Positions 51,586-59,302 of a stretch of DNA of 64,000 nt are shown in pieces (the first letter of the stretch is position 1; the number at the start of each line of letters is the position of its first letter). This DNA comes from Chloroflexota bacterium (GTDB taxonomy: Bacteria; Chloroflexota; Limnocylindria; QHBO01): NCBI GenBank assembly GCA_003243965.1, contig QHBO01000010.1, positions 34,474 through 98,473 on the forward strand, given 5' to 3'. A program made the translations under genes and the position numbers. The notes beneath the pieces were generated by a model. The model searched no databases. It saw only the letters and a list, made by a program, of their open reading frames with translations, and was not told the DNA's origin.

Positions 51586-53046
51586 ATGACGACCGAAGCG
51601 CTCAGTCACGAGGGGATGCCCACTCACGCCGGGGATCTGTCGATCGAGGCGCGGGGCATGGAGCCGATCCCGGCCGATGCCCGCTACGGCTCGCTGGGCC
51701 GCATCTTCAGCGTGTGGTTCACCCCCAATCTGGTTCCCGCCGGGTTCTTCATCGGAACGTTGGCGGCCGCCGACTTCCTGAAGATCGGCTTCGTCACCGG
51801 CCTGTTGGCGATCCTCGTTGGCAACCTCATCGGTTCGGTGGTCGTCGGTCTGCTGGGCACCATGGGACCGGCCACCGGGATGGCCCAGATGCCGCTGGCG
51901 CGCCTCGCCTACGGCAAGAGCATCGTGCTGCCCGGGCTGCTCAATTGGCTGAGCTGCATCGGTTGGGACGGGATCAACTCGGTCTTCGGCGCGGCCGCGC
52001 TGTCGCTCCTCACCGGGCTGCCCTTCGTCGTCTCGCTGGTGATCCTGGTCATCTGCCAGGCGATCCTGGGCATCATCGGCTACGAGGCGATCCACACCTT
52101 CGAGAAGTACATGGCCGTGGCGCTCGGCGCGATGTTCGTGGTGCTCAGCGTGGCGATCGCCGGCCAGGCCGCGACCGGGCGAACGGATGGTTTCGTCGGC
52201 CTCGACCAGCTCGGCGCGTTTGTCCTGTTCAGCACCATCTGCGCCAGCTTCGTCCTGGCATGGTCGCTGTACGCCTCCGACTACAGCCGCTACCTGCCTG
52301 CCACGACCTCGCGCTTCGGGATCTTCTGGGTCACCGTGCTGGCGCTGACCCTATCGGCGGGTTGGATCGAGGTGCTCGGCCTGCTGGTCGCCGACAAGGT
52401 GGCCAGCTCCTCGGTCGATACCATCCGGACGGTGATCGGCGGCGGCCTGATCGGCGGTCTGGCGATGATCGCCATCGCGCTCGGCACCATCGCCGTCAAC
52501 GCGCTGAACGATTACACCGGGTCGCTCTCGCTCCAGGCCGCTGGCGCTCGCGTCCCGCGGGTCCTCTCGGCGCTGATCGTCGCGGCGCTCGGCTTTGGGT
52601 TCACGCTCTACCTGAATGCCGGGGACTTCACCGCCAAGTTCGAGAGCTACCTGCTGTTCATCAGCTACTGGATCGCGCCGTGGGCCGCGGTGGTGCTCGT
52701 CGACTGGTGGCAGCGGCGCGGCCCGCTCGACACCGCCCGGCTGCTCCGATTCGCGGGCCTGCCCTCGGGAGCACTGGCGCTCCTGTCGCTGCTGGTCGGC
52801 TTCGTCGTGTCGCTGCCGTTCCAGCAGTCGGCGTTCGGCGCGCAGCTGCACAAGACGACCGGCCTGCCGATCAATGTCATCAGTGACAACTACCTGCACT
52901 TTGCCGATCTGGCCTATGTCGTCGGCTTCGTGGTGGCGGCGCTCGTGTATTGGATCGGGTCGCGCCTGGGAGGTCGCGCCGAGGCGAACCTACCGGTGGA
53001 CGCCACGGTGGAGGCCAATCGTCAAGGGTCGGCGCCGGCTCGATAG
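51586..53046 (+). CDS. codB: Purine-cytosine permease (NCS1 family)
   Basis: A 486-residue, ~12-helix NCS1 symporter. It starts with a cytoplasmic segment (EARGMEPIPADARYGSLGRIFSVWFTPNL), the usual NCS1 entry, and has LSCIGWDGINSVFGAAAL and YASDYSRYLPA. AAGGAGG lies 12 bases before ATG 51586. Coupled with codA, it should import cytosine or a related base with H+ or Na+. A tRNA follows on the same strand. Confidence 0.92.
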   Translation: MTTEALSHEGMPTHAGDLSIEARGMEPIPADARYGSLGRIFSVWFTPNLVPAGFFIGTLAAADFLKIGFVTGLLAILVGNLIGSVVVGLLGTMGPATGMAQMPLARLAYGKSIVLPGLLNWLSCIGWDGINSVFGAAALSLLTGLPFVVSLVILVICQAILGIIGYEAIHTFEKYMAVALGAMFVVLSVAIAGQAATGRTDGFVGLDQLGAFVLFSTICASFVLAWSLYASDYSRYLPATTSRFGIFWVTVLALTLSAGWIEVLGLLVADKVASSSVDTIRTVIGGGLIGGLAMIAIALGTIAVNALNDYTGSLSLQAAGARVPRVLSALIVAALGFGFTLYLNAGDFTAKFESYLLFISYWIAPWAAVVLVDWWQRRGPLDTARLLRFAGLPSGALALLSLLVGFVVSLPFQQSAFGAQLHKTTGLPINVISDNYLHFADLAYVVGFVVAALVYWIGSRLGGRAEANLPVDATVEANRQGSAPAR

Positions 53047-53107
53047 TCGTTCGGGTCGCGCGCCGATGTCGGGTCTGGCACCGCATCTGATACGCTCGGA
53101 TTCTCGA

Positions 53108-53183
53108 GCGGGAGTAGCTCAGTTGGCAGAGCACTGGCCTTCCAAGCCGGTTGTCGCGGGTTCGATCCCCGTCTCCCGCTCCA
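53108..53183 (+). tRNA. tRNA-Gly (anticodon TCC), CCA encoded
   Basis: A full cloverleaf: acceptor GCGGGAG pairs with CTCCCGC, D arm AGCTCAGTTGGCAGAGC, anticodon arm CTGGC-CTTCCAA-GCCGG with anticodon TCC, and T arm GCGGGTTCGATCCCCGT. CCA is encoded at 53181-53183. It reads GGA (and GGG by wobble). Confidence 0.97.
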
Positions 53184-53280
53184 ATCCCAGGTCGCGTGCG
53201 CCGCGTCAGATGTGCGGCGGGATCGGTAACCAGTATCCGTCTCGGGTCCGAAGTGCAAGGCGGAAGATGGCGGCTGCATC

Positions 53281-53775
53281 GTGAGCATCTACCAGTGGCT
53301 GGTGTTCCTGCATGTGGCGGGTGCCTTCGGTTTCGTGCTCGCCCACGGGACCTCGATCGGGGCAGCGCTTCGAATGCGTGCGGAGCGCGAGCCGCAGCGC
53401 GTCGCCGCTCTGCTCGATCTGTCGTCGTGGTCGCTGTCGCTGATGTACGGCTCGCTGCTGCTCGTGCTGGCGGCGGGAGTTGCGGCCGGCTTCGTGGGCA
53501 GCCACTGGGGGCGTCTGTGGATCTGGCTCGCGCTCGGCCTGCTGATCCTGATCGCCGGCGCCATGTATCCGCTCGGATCGCAGCACTTCAACAAGATTCG
53601 GCGTGCCGTCGGGCAGAAGGTGTACGGCGACCCGAAGGACGCTCCTCCGCCGACTCCCGCCCCTGCCGCCGAGCTTGCGGTGCTCCTCGACTCGCAGCGG
53701 CCGTACTTGTTGGCCGCCATCGGCGGCGTCGGTCTGCTGGCGATCATCTGGCTGATGGTGGCGAAGCCGTTCTGA
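53281..53775 (+). CDS. Four-helix membrane protein (DUF2269-like)
   Basis: A 164-residue integral membrane protein, four helices. The N-terminus YQWLVFLHVAGAFGFVLAHGTS with an H in helix 1 and another H at the next turn fits the DUF2269/CopD-like heme- or copper-related small membrane families, but the match is loose. A proline/alanine loop (PPPTPAPAAE) links helices 3 and 4. GTG 53281 follows a weak site. Function unknown. Confidence 0.75.
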   Translation: MSIYQWLVFLHVAGAFGFVLAHGTSIGAALRMRAEREPQRVAALLDLSSWSLSLMYGSLLLVLAAGVAAGFVGSHWGRLWIWLALGLLILIAGAMYPLGSQHFNKIRRAVGQKVYGDPKDAPPPTPAPAAELAVLLDSQRPYLLAAIGGVGLLAIIWLMVAKPF

Positions 53776-53792
53776 TCGGGCGCGCCGGTCAG
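53772..53792 (+). terminator. Hairpin at the membrane-protein stop
   Basis: CTGATCGG-gcgcg-CCGGTCAG forms an 8-bp stem with one G-T pair, overlapping the TGA. T-run absent. Confidence 0.35.
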
Positions 53793-53944
53793 CACGACGA
53801 GGAAACTGGACTCGCCCTCTGGATAGGTGCCGGCGGCGCTTTGCGCCTGTCTGGAGAGGAATCGGCGGGCGGGCGACGGCTGCTCCTTTCCCTCCTGCGT
53901 CCCTAGTACCATCGCACCTCCGTGCCCAACGTGCCTTGCGACTG

Positions 53945-54631
53945 ATGTTGACCCGCGCCGCCGCGATCTTGGCAATCTCGGGCGTCGCGCTCTCCGCGTG
54001 CGCGGGAGCGCCGTCTGCGATCCCGCCGTCGGTCACGGTCATCGGGCAGGCTCCGACCGGACCCACGACTCGCGCGCGCGTGGTGGCGGTGGTGGACGGA
54101 GACACGATCAGGGTGGCCATCGGCGCGCAGGTCTACCGCGTGCGCTACATCGGGATCGATGCACCCGAGACGGTCGACCCCCGGCGGCCGGTCGGTTTGC
54201 TCGGTCCGCAGGCATCGGCCGCGAACCGGTCCCTGGTCGAAGGCCAAGAGGTCGTACTCGAGAAGGATGTCTCGGACACCGATCGGTACGGTCGCCTTCT
54301 GCGCTACGTGTGGCTGCAGAAGCCCGGTGGATGGCTGCTGGTCAACCTCGAGCTGCTGCGGCGCGGGCTTGCGACGGTGACGACCTACCCGCCCGACGTG
54401 AAGTACGTCGATGCCCTCTACCTGCCCGCCCAACGTGCCGCGAGGTCGGCGGGAGTCGGACTGTGGGGCCCGAAACCCGCGTCGTTTTCCGCGCCTGGGC
54501 AGCGAGCGCGCCGTGCTCACTCGTCGGTCACCGCCTCGAGCCATTCCGTGTCCCCGAACGACAGGGCCAGGTGCGACATCGGCTCGGCCTCGGCCGCGCC
54601 ATGCCAATGCTCTTCGCCAGGCGGGGCGTAG
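53945..54631 (+). CDS. Lipoprotein thermonuclease (SNase-like)
   Basis: A 228-residue staphylococcal-nuclease fold protein. The lipobox LSAC (C19) anchors it to the outside of the membrane. Catalytic residues are present: D51 (VVDGDTIRV), R67, D72, E75 (RYIGIDAPET) and R117 (DRYGRLLR), so Ca2+-dependent nuclease activity is likely, perhaps for DNA scavenging. ATG 53945 is used; TTG 53936 is also in frame. The domain ends by LWGPKP; the last ~45 residues are low-quality sequence antisense to the cupin gene, so the stop may have been lost. Confidence 0.88.
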   Translation: MLTRAAAILAISGVALSACAGAPSAIPPSVTVIGQAPTGPTTRARVVAVVDGDTIRVAIGAQVYRVRYIGIDAPETVDPRRPVGLLGPQASAANRSLVEGQEVVLEKDVSDTDRYGRLLRYVWLQKPGGWLLVNLELLRRGLATVTTYPPDVKYVDALYLPAQRAARSAGVGLWGPKPASFSAPGQRARRAHSSVTASSHSVSPNDRARCDIGSASAAPCQCSSPGGA

Positions 54632-54885
54632 ACGAGATCACCCGGACCGATGCTGGCCGTCTCGCCGCTGCGGGTGCGGACCTGGCCCGAGCCTTCGAGC
54701 ACATAAAGGACCTGGCCGGCGGGGTGCCGATGCCAGCTGGTTCGCGTCGCCGCCTCGAAGCTGACGACCAGGGCGGAACCGGCCGGCGTGTCGATGCTGC
54801 CGAGATCTCGACGCGAGCCGGGGCCGCTGAAATGGTCTGCATCGAGCGGCTCGCGCGCTGGTTCGGACAATCGGGAGATGCGCAT
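54517..54885 (-). CDS. Cupin-domain protein
   Basis: A 122-residue single cupin. The metal motif is HRHPAGQVLYVLEG (two His, Glu nearby), with second motif GDLVYAPPGEEHWHG. The AAGGAGG site 7 bases upstream sets ATG 54885 against the longer frame to 55002. Such proteins are often annotated as carboxymuconolactone-type or quercetin-like enzymes; function open. Its 3' end overlaps the nuclease gene by 115 bases in antisense. Confidence 0.88.
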   Translation of the reverse strand: MRISRLSEPAREPLDADHFSGPGSRRDLGSIDTPAGSALVVSFEAATRTSWHRHPAGQVLYVLEGSGQVRTRSGETASIGPGDLVYAPPGEEHWHGAAEAEPMSHLALSFGDTEWLEAVTDE

Positions 54886-55047
54886 GCCGATGCCTCCTTG
54901 TGGGGGCGACACGGTATCGCACCGGCCGCCGCCGGAGTGCTCGCCCCAGCCGTCCTTGCGCTTCGCCAGGCCCAAATCGTGTCCCAGGCGCGAAGCCGTC
55001 ACAATGGCGCCCGACGACCGATGTCCAGATCGACAGGCGGGTGACGG

Positions 55048-56328
55048 ATGGCGCGACGACGCACGCGTTCGACAGCCAAGACGCGCAAGGCCAGCCCTGC
55101 GCCGGTGACCACGACCGGGCGAGCCGGCGCCTCGCGCGCCGATGCCTCGCGCGCGGATCCCTCACGCGCCGTGATGCCGACCGAACGCCGGGCGGCCGCC
55201 GTGGGTCGCGCCGAGGACGGCGCCGCGGAGCCGGCCGGGCTATCGGTCACTCGCTGGTTCGACCCCGGGACGCACGGTGAGCCGTACCGGGCCAGGATCC
55301 GGTTCAGCGGCAGGCGCATCGGGACCCGCGGCAAGCCCGGCTCGCGTGACACGTTCGTGCAGGAGGAGACGGTCGACCGCGTGGTCCCGGGCAGCGGCCC
55401 CGTCTCGGTCACCACCTGGGTCTACGGCGTGGAACCCGGCGAGTGGACGGTCAGCGCAGACCTGATCCGGCAGCCGCTCGCCGGCGGGGGAGCCAGCGCG
55501 CCGAACCACTGGGCGCGGATCGGGGCCGAGTCGCTGTCGGCGGGGACATGGTCATGGCGCCGCTGGGCGCTCCGTCCTGCCGCCGACGACGGGCCGCTGA
55601 AGACGCGATGGGCACCGCTCGTCAGGCTGGCCGCCATGCCCGCGGTCATTCCGGGGAGCTGGATCGGTCTGGTCGCGCTGGGCGTGGCCGTCGGGCTGAT
55701 CCTGCAGGCCGCGATCCTCGCGCGTGACAACGTTTCGGTCGGCACATCCCTGCTCGTCACCGGGCTGGTGCTGGTGCTCGGGCTGCTGGGCGCCAAGGTG
55801 TGGTACATCGCCCAGCACCGTCGGACGTGGCGACAGTCGATGACCGAGGGCTGGTCGGTGGACGGGTTCCTGGTCGTCGGCCCGCTGGTGGCGATCGCGG
55901 CGCTGCTCACCCTGAAGGTACCGATTGGCCTGTTCGTCGATGCGAGCACGCCCGCGCTGTTCATCGGCATTGCCATCGGGCGCCTCGGCTGCTTCTTCAC
56001 CGGGTGCTGCGCGGGGCGCTGCACGCGCTCCGGGTGGGGTGTCTGGTCATCGGACCGGCGGGTCGGCGCCCGTCGCGTCCCGACCCAGCTGCTCGAATCG
56101 GTGACCGGCCTGCTCATCGGTCTCGGCGCCACGCTGCTGCTGCTCGGTCTTGCACCGGCGGTACACGGCGCGATCTTCGTCGCGGGCTTCGCCGTGTACG
56201 TGCTGGTGCGCCAGGTGCTGCTCGGGCTGCGCGCCGAGCCGCACGACCCGATGCGGATGCGACTGACCGCGATCGGCGCCGCGGTGGTCTTGGTCGCCGC
56301 GGTGGCGGCGCTGGTGGTGATGGGCTGA
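55048..56328 (+). CDS. Lgt-like membrane protein with N-terminal soluble domain
   Basis: A 426-residue protein. After a low-complexity basic start with three ASRAD repeats, residues ~65-165 form an all-beta domain (RWFDPGTHGEPYRARIRFSG, TWVYGVEPGEWTVSADL) of immunoglobulin-like look. Residues ~195-425 form about seven helices with IGIAIGRLGCFFTGCCAGR, the GCFxxGCC motif of the prolipoprotein diacylglyceryl transferase-like family. True Lgt residues (HGG, and the Arg/Glu set) are not obvious, so it need not be an Lgt. The order of domains suggests an exported beta domain or a cytosolic one before the first helix. It is convergent with a lipoprotein gene. Confidence 0.8.
   Translation: MARRRTRSTAKTRKASPAPVTTTGRAGASRADASRADPSRAVMPTERRAAAVGRAEDGAAEPAGLSVTRWFDPGTHGEPYRARIRFSGRRIGTRGKPGSRDTFVQEETVDRVVPGSGPVSVTTWVYGVEPGEWTVSADLIRQPLAGGGASAPNHWARIGAESLSAGTWSWRRWALRPAADDGPLKTRWAPLVRLAAMPAVIPGSWIGLVALGVAVGLILQAAILARDNVSVGTSLLVTGLVLVLGLLGAKVWYIAQHRRTWRQSMTEGWSVDGFLVVGPLVAIAALLTLKVPIGLFVDASTPALFIGIAIGRLGCFFTGCCAGRCTRSGWGVWSSDRRVGARRVPTQLLESVTGLLIGLGATLLLLGLAPAVHGAIFVAGFAVYVLVRQVLLGLRAEPHDPMRMRLTAIGAAVVLVAAVAALVVMG
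55129..55173 (+). repeat. 15-bp imperfect tandem repeats (ASRAD)
   Basis: Three imperfect copies of gcctcgcgcgccgat encode ASRAD-ASRAD-PSRAV at the start of the Lgt-like protein. Confidence 0.7.
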
Positions 56329-56348
56329 TCGCGGCCGCGTAGGCTGGC

Positions 56349-56371
56349 TAGGCGGAGCAATGCTCCGCCTA
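56349..56371. terminator. 11-bp perfect palindrome, likely bidirectional terminator
   Basis: taggcggagca - a - tgctccgccta forms an 11-bp perfect inverted repeat between two convergent genes, overlapping the lipoprotein stop. It can serve as a two-way terminator, or it is a REP-like repeat; the flanks lack a T-run. Confidence 0.6.
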
Positions 56372-56782
56372 CGGCAGGCTCCAGGCGTACATCGCGCTGC
56401 CGCCGTCCCGAAAGGTCACCATCGCCAGCAGGTAGTCCCACTGCCCGCCCGGAATCGCGCCGAGTCGCCCGTCGGACGACACCGCGACGCCGGACTGCTG
56501 GAAGCCCGTCACCGGCCCGCGACGCACGAAGATCTCGACCCTGCTCGTCTCGGCACCGACCCGCAGCGTCCGGAGCGTGGTCGCGCGCGGCGCGCTGGAC
56601 GTCGGGAAGCCATCGGCGCAGGTGGTGCGCCAGCAGTAGCTCACCGCCTGCCCGCCGACCCCATCAACCGAGGCGCTGGGCAGGTCCGTGGGGCTGCCGG
56701 TGCCAGAACTGCCGGCGCCGCTCGCCTGGCCGCATGCGGCGAGCAGCAGCAGCGCGGCAGCGAGGGGGAGAGCTCTGAACAT
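56369..56782 (-). CDS. Small lipoprotein
   Basis: A 137-residue lipoprotein. ATG 56782 gives FRALPLAAALLLLAACG with the lipobox LAAC (C17); the frame is open to 56980 without sense. The mature part has a Cys pair (YCWRTTC) and VEIFVRRGPVTGFQQSGVAV, probably beta-rich. Function unknown. Confidence 0.75.
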   Translation of the reverse strand: MFRALPLAAALLLLAACGQASGAGSSGTGSPTDLPSASVDGVGGQAVSYCWRTTCADGFPTSSAPRATTLRTLRVGAETSRVEIFVRRGPVTGFQQSGVAVSSDGRLGAIPGGQWDYLLAMVTFRDGGSAMYAWSLP

Positions 56783-57098
56783 CGGTGTCGCTCGTTTGCG
56801 GCTGGGGGATTGCCCCTCTGACGTTGCGTCCGGCCGAACGGTTCCCATCGCAGGGCGGTGGGCCTGCAAGAATCCATGACTCGACGGCCGATCTCGAGCA
56901 GTCATGGGCCAGCTGGATCGGCACCTTGCAGCCTCGCTGACCATCGACCCAGTTGCTGTCTCCGGCCGCTGAGCGGTCAAGCGCTATTGGCCCTCGCGGA
57001 CGCAATGTAGACTGCGCGTCGGCGCAGCGGCAGCCTGCCGAGCTGCACGAAACGCCCGACACGGGAACCGCGACACATACATCGGGGAGGTGATGCGC
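56783..57098. other. Intergenic region of ~316 bp between divergent genes
   Basis: Holds the promoters of the flanking lipoprotein and secreted-protein genes. A TAGACT -10-like box lies near 57007-57012, about 90 bases before GTG 57099. No convincing ORF, RNA or strong hairpin was seen. Confidence 0.4.
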
Positions 57099-58403
57099 GT
57101 GACCGAGGGACGGGCCGGGTCGGCGCGATCTCGAATGCTCATCGTTCGGTCCGGAGCCGTGGTGGCCACCATGGTCCTGTTGAGCGGCGTGGTGCTCACC
57201 TCACCGGCGTTCGCACCAACGGCAAGCCCATCCGCGACACCAGGTCCGACGCTCACGCCAGGTCCGACGCTCACACCAGGTCCCACGCTCACACCAGGTC
57301 CCACGCTCACGCCGGGTCCCACGCACGTGGCGATCCCATCGGTCCTGGACACCGCCCACGCCGCGTTCTGGACCCTCGAGGCACCGGCCGCCGCGCAGGA
57401 TCTCAAGCGCCGTACCCTGCGGATCGGCACCCTCGATGGTCGAGTCCGGGCGAAGATCGTGTACGAGGATCCCGGGCTGGGCCCGTTGGGCGTGCCCTTC
57501 GAACCGATGCCTGCGGGCCCGACTCGCGGCCTGGTGGTGTACGTCGTCGACAACGGTCGGCAGGCGGTCGTACATCTCGCCGATGCGCAGAACGGTGCCG
57601 ACCGCGTGCTCTTCACCGATTCCTCGCTCGTCTCCGACTTGGCGATCGATCCCACCGGGCGCACGGTCTACTCGCTCCGGCTGGATCGGGCGACCGGCTC
57701 GTTCGCGGATGTGACGGCCGTGGCGATCGCCGGCGGGCAGCCGCGCCGGGTCATTCTCGCCAGCGACTTTGCCCAGATGGCGACCCCACCTGTCGACCTG
57801 CCGACGGCGGCCAGCCAGCTGATCGCATCCGAAGATGGCCGATGGCTCGCCGCCGCCAGCTGCCGTGCCTCGGGGTGCACCGTCGTCGCGGTCCACCCGT
57901 CGGGCGGGAGTGCTATTCGCATCACCGGGCTGGGGGCAACCGACCGGCTGGTGGGGTTCATCGGCGACAGGCTGGTGGTGTCCGTGGCGTGGTCGTGTCT
58001 TGAAGTCGAATGCGATGGGTTCAGCGTCGACCTCACGACCGCCGTCCGACAGCCACTGGGCGACCGAGACGTGTTCGACCCGCAACGGGTGATCCTGGCC
58101 GCGACGGGATCCAAGCTCCTCGGGGAAGCGGAGGACTATCCGACGGGCCGCTGGTGGGCCGAGCTGTTCGATCCCGCGACGGCCACGCGTCGACGCGTGT
58201 TCGCGGCGACCTATGACCCCGCCCGCACGGTGCTGCGTCTCGCTCGACCAGACGATTTCCTCAGCGTAGAGCTACCGCCCGGATGGTTCCTGATCTACCG
58301 AAACGACAACGCGGCGCCGGCGCCGTACCCCAGGTACAGCACTGCACGGATTGACGGGGCCACCGAAACCAGGCTGCCGATCTTGACCCCGCCGCGGCCC
58401 TGA
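57099..58403 (+). CDS. Secreted beta-propeller-like protein with PGPTLT repeats
   Basis: A 434-residue exported protein: signal peptide (AVVATMVLLSGVVLTSPAFA), then four PGPTLT hexapeptides, then a ~330-residue domain with repeated strands such as VSDLAIDPTGRTVYSLRLD and LIASEDGRWLAAASC, a WD40/TolB-like propeller pattern. Start GTG 57099 is 8 bases after GGGGAGG; GTG 57090 and ATG 57093 are too close to it. The repeat spacer projects the propeller off the membrane or wall. Function unknown. Confidence 0.8.
   Translation: MTEGRAGSARSRMLIVRSGAVVATMVLLSGVVLTSPAFAPTASPSATPGPTLTPGPTLTPGPTLTPGPTLTPGPTHVAIPSVLDTAHAAFWTLEAPAAAQDLKRRTLRIGTLDGRVRAKIVYEDPGLGPLGVPFEPMPAGPTRGLVVYVVDNGRQAVVHLADAQNGADRVLFTDSSLVSDLAIDPTGRTVYSLRLDRATGSFADVTAVAIAGGQPRRVILASDFAQMATPPVDLPTAASQLIASEDGRWLAAASCRASGCTVVAVHPSGGSAIRITGLGATDRLVGFIGDRLVVSVAWSCLEVECDGFSVDLTTAVRQPLGDRDVFDPQRVILAATGSKLLGEAEDYPTGRWWAELFDPATATRRRVFAATYDPARTVLRLARPDDFLSVELPPGWFLIYRNDNAAPAPYPRYSTARIDGATETRLPILTPPRP
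57240..57326 (+). repeat. 18-bp tandem repeats encoding PGPTLT
   Basis: Four full copies (57240-57311) and one partial copy of ccaggtccgacgctcaca with a few transitions encode PGPTLT x4. It is a coding minisatellite that could vary in copy number. Confidence 0.9.
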
Positions 58404-58407
58404 GACG

Positions 58408-58785
58408 CTAGGCGAAGAACTCGGTGACGCGGGCGGTGTCGTCGGAGAACGCCCAGCGTGCGGTGATCTTGCCGTCGCGAATGTGGAAGATCTCGGCGGT
58501 CCGGTAGGTCAGCGACTTTCCGCCGCGGTTTCCGGTCGCTTCCACCAGCGCGATCGCATGCTCGTCGTTGGCGACCACATCGTGCATTTGGGCGGTGATC
58601 TGGTAATCCTCCGTGCTGCCGCCAAAGCGCTCCGCGAGCGCTGCCTTGCCGCGGATCGGCTCCGCGCGCCCGATCTCGTGCCACTCGACATCGTCTGAGA
58701 GGGCACCGGCGATCCCCTGGGTATCGCCGCGGCTCATGGAATCAAGCGCCTGGCGGACCAGCGCTGCGTTCGGATGCTCGGCCAT
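58408..58785 (-). CDS. SnoaL/NTF2-like protein (ketosteroid isomerase-related)
   Basis: A 125-residue SnoaL-like cone-fold protein with LSDDVEWHEIGRAEPIRGKAALAERF and TAEIFHIRDGKITARWAF. An AGAGGAGC site precedes ATG 58785, with TAGTAT further upstream as a -10. Such proteins catalyse isomerisation or bind small hydrophobic ligands. The substrate is unknown. Confidence 0.88.
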   Translation of the reverse strand: MAEHPNAALVRQALDSMSRGDTQGIAGALSDDVEWHEIGRAEPIRGKAALAERFGGSTEDYQITAQMHDVVANDEHAIALVEATGNRGGKSLTYRTAEIFHIRDGKITARWAFSDDTARVTEFFA

Positions 58786-58879
58786 TGGTCAGCTCCTCTT
58801 TCAGTGGGGGAGGGGAATACTACGCGCTCACACGGCAGACGAGGACCCTGCGGCTGAACATAACCTAACAGACATCTGA

Positions 58880-58885
58880 TATGAT
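58880..58885 (+). promoter_or_regulatory. Extended -10 (TGaTATGAT), leaderless merR gene
   Basis: TATGAT with an upstream TGn ends six bases before ATG 58892, predicting a leaderless mRNA and the strongest -10 in the window. The AT-rich tract upstream (58857-58870) is a likely regulator site. Confidence 0.6.
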
Positions 58886-58891
58886 GCCGCC

Positions 58892-59302
58892 ATGCCTGAT
58901 AACACCGTCGATCGCGATTCTGACGAGCTTCCGCGGATTGGGCCCGCGGGCGAGGCAATCGGTCTGTCGCCGCGCATGGTTCGCTACCTGGAGGTCCAGG
59001 GAGTGGTGGCAGCCGAGCGAGGACCGGGGCCGCGGGGACATCGACACTACCCGCCCGGGGAGCTGGCGCTCGGCAAGGCCGCGGCCCAGGCGATGGAGGC
59101 CGGGCATCCAACCGCCACGCTCCGCGCGCTGCGCACCCTTGCCGCGCGCCGTGTGGCCGACGCCCGTGGATCCGGAGATCCGCTTGCCTGGTTCGAGCTG
59201 CTGGCGCTGGCGCGCGAGGTGGAAACGGCCCGTCGAGCCGATGAGGGGCACCCGCACCACCGGCCGCCGGGTGACCGCGAGGAGCGCCGTGACGGACGGT
59301 GA
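58892..59302 (+). CDS. MerR-family transcriptional regulator
   Basis: A 136-residue winged-helix regulator. The MerR DNA-binding part has AIGLSPRMVRYLEVQGVVAAERGPGPRGHRHYPPGELALG; the usual coiled-coil follows (ALREVETA-type), ending in a basic HPHHRPPGDREERRDG tail without metal-binding Cys. It lacks the cysteine ligands of metal sensors, so the signal is unknown. ATG 58892 is set by the -10. Its stop overlaps the permease gene, which it probably controls, possibly with itself. Confidence 0.85.
   Translation: MPDNTVDRDSDELPRIGPAGEAIGLSPRMVRYLEVQGVVAAERGPGPRGHRHYPPGELALGKAAAQAMEAGHPTATLRALRTLAARRVADARGSGDPLAWFELLALAREVETARRADEGHPHHRPPGDREERRDGR

Noticed and set aside
57240..57326. Repeat array considered as CRISPR
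   Set aside because: Units are contiguous without spacers and keep the coding frame (PGPTLT).
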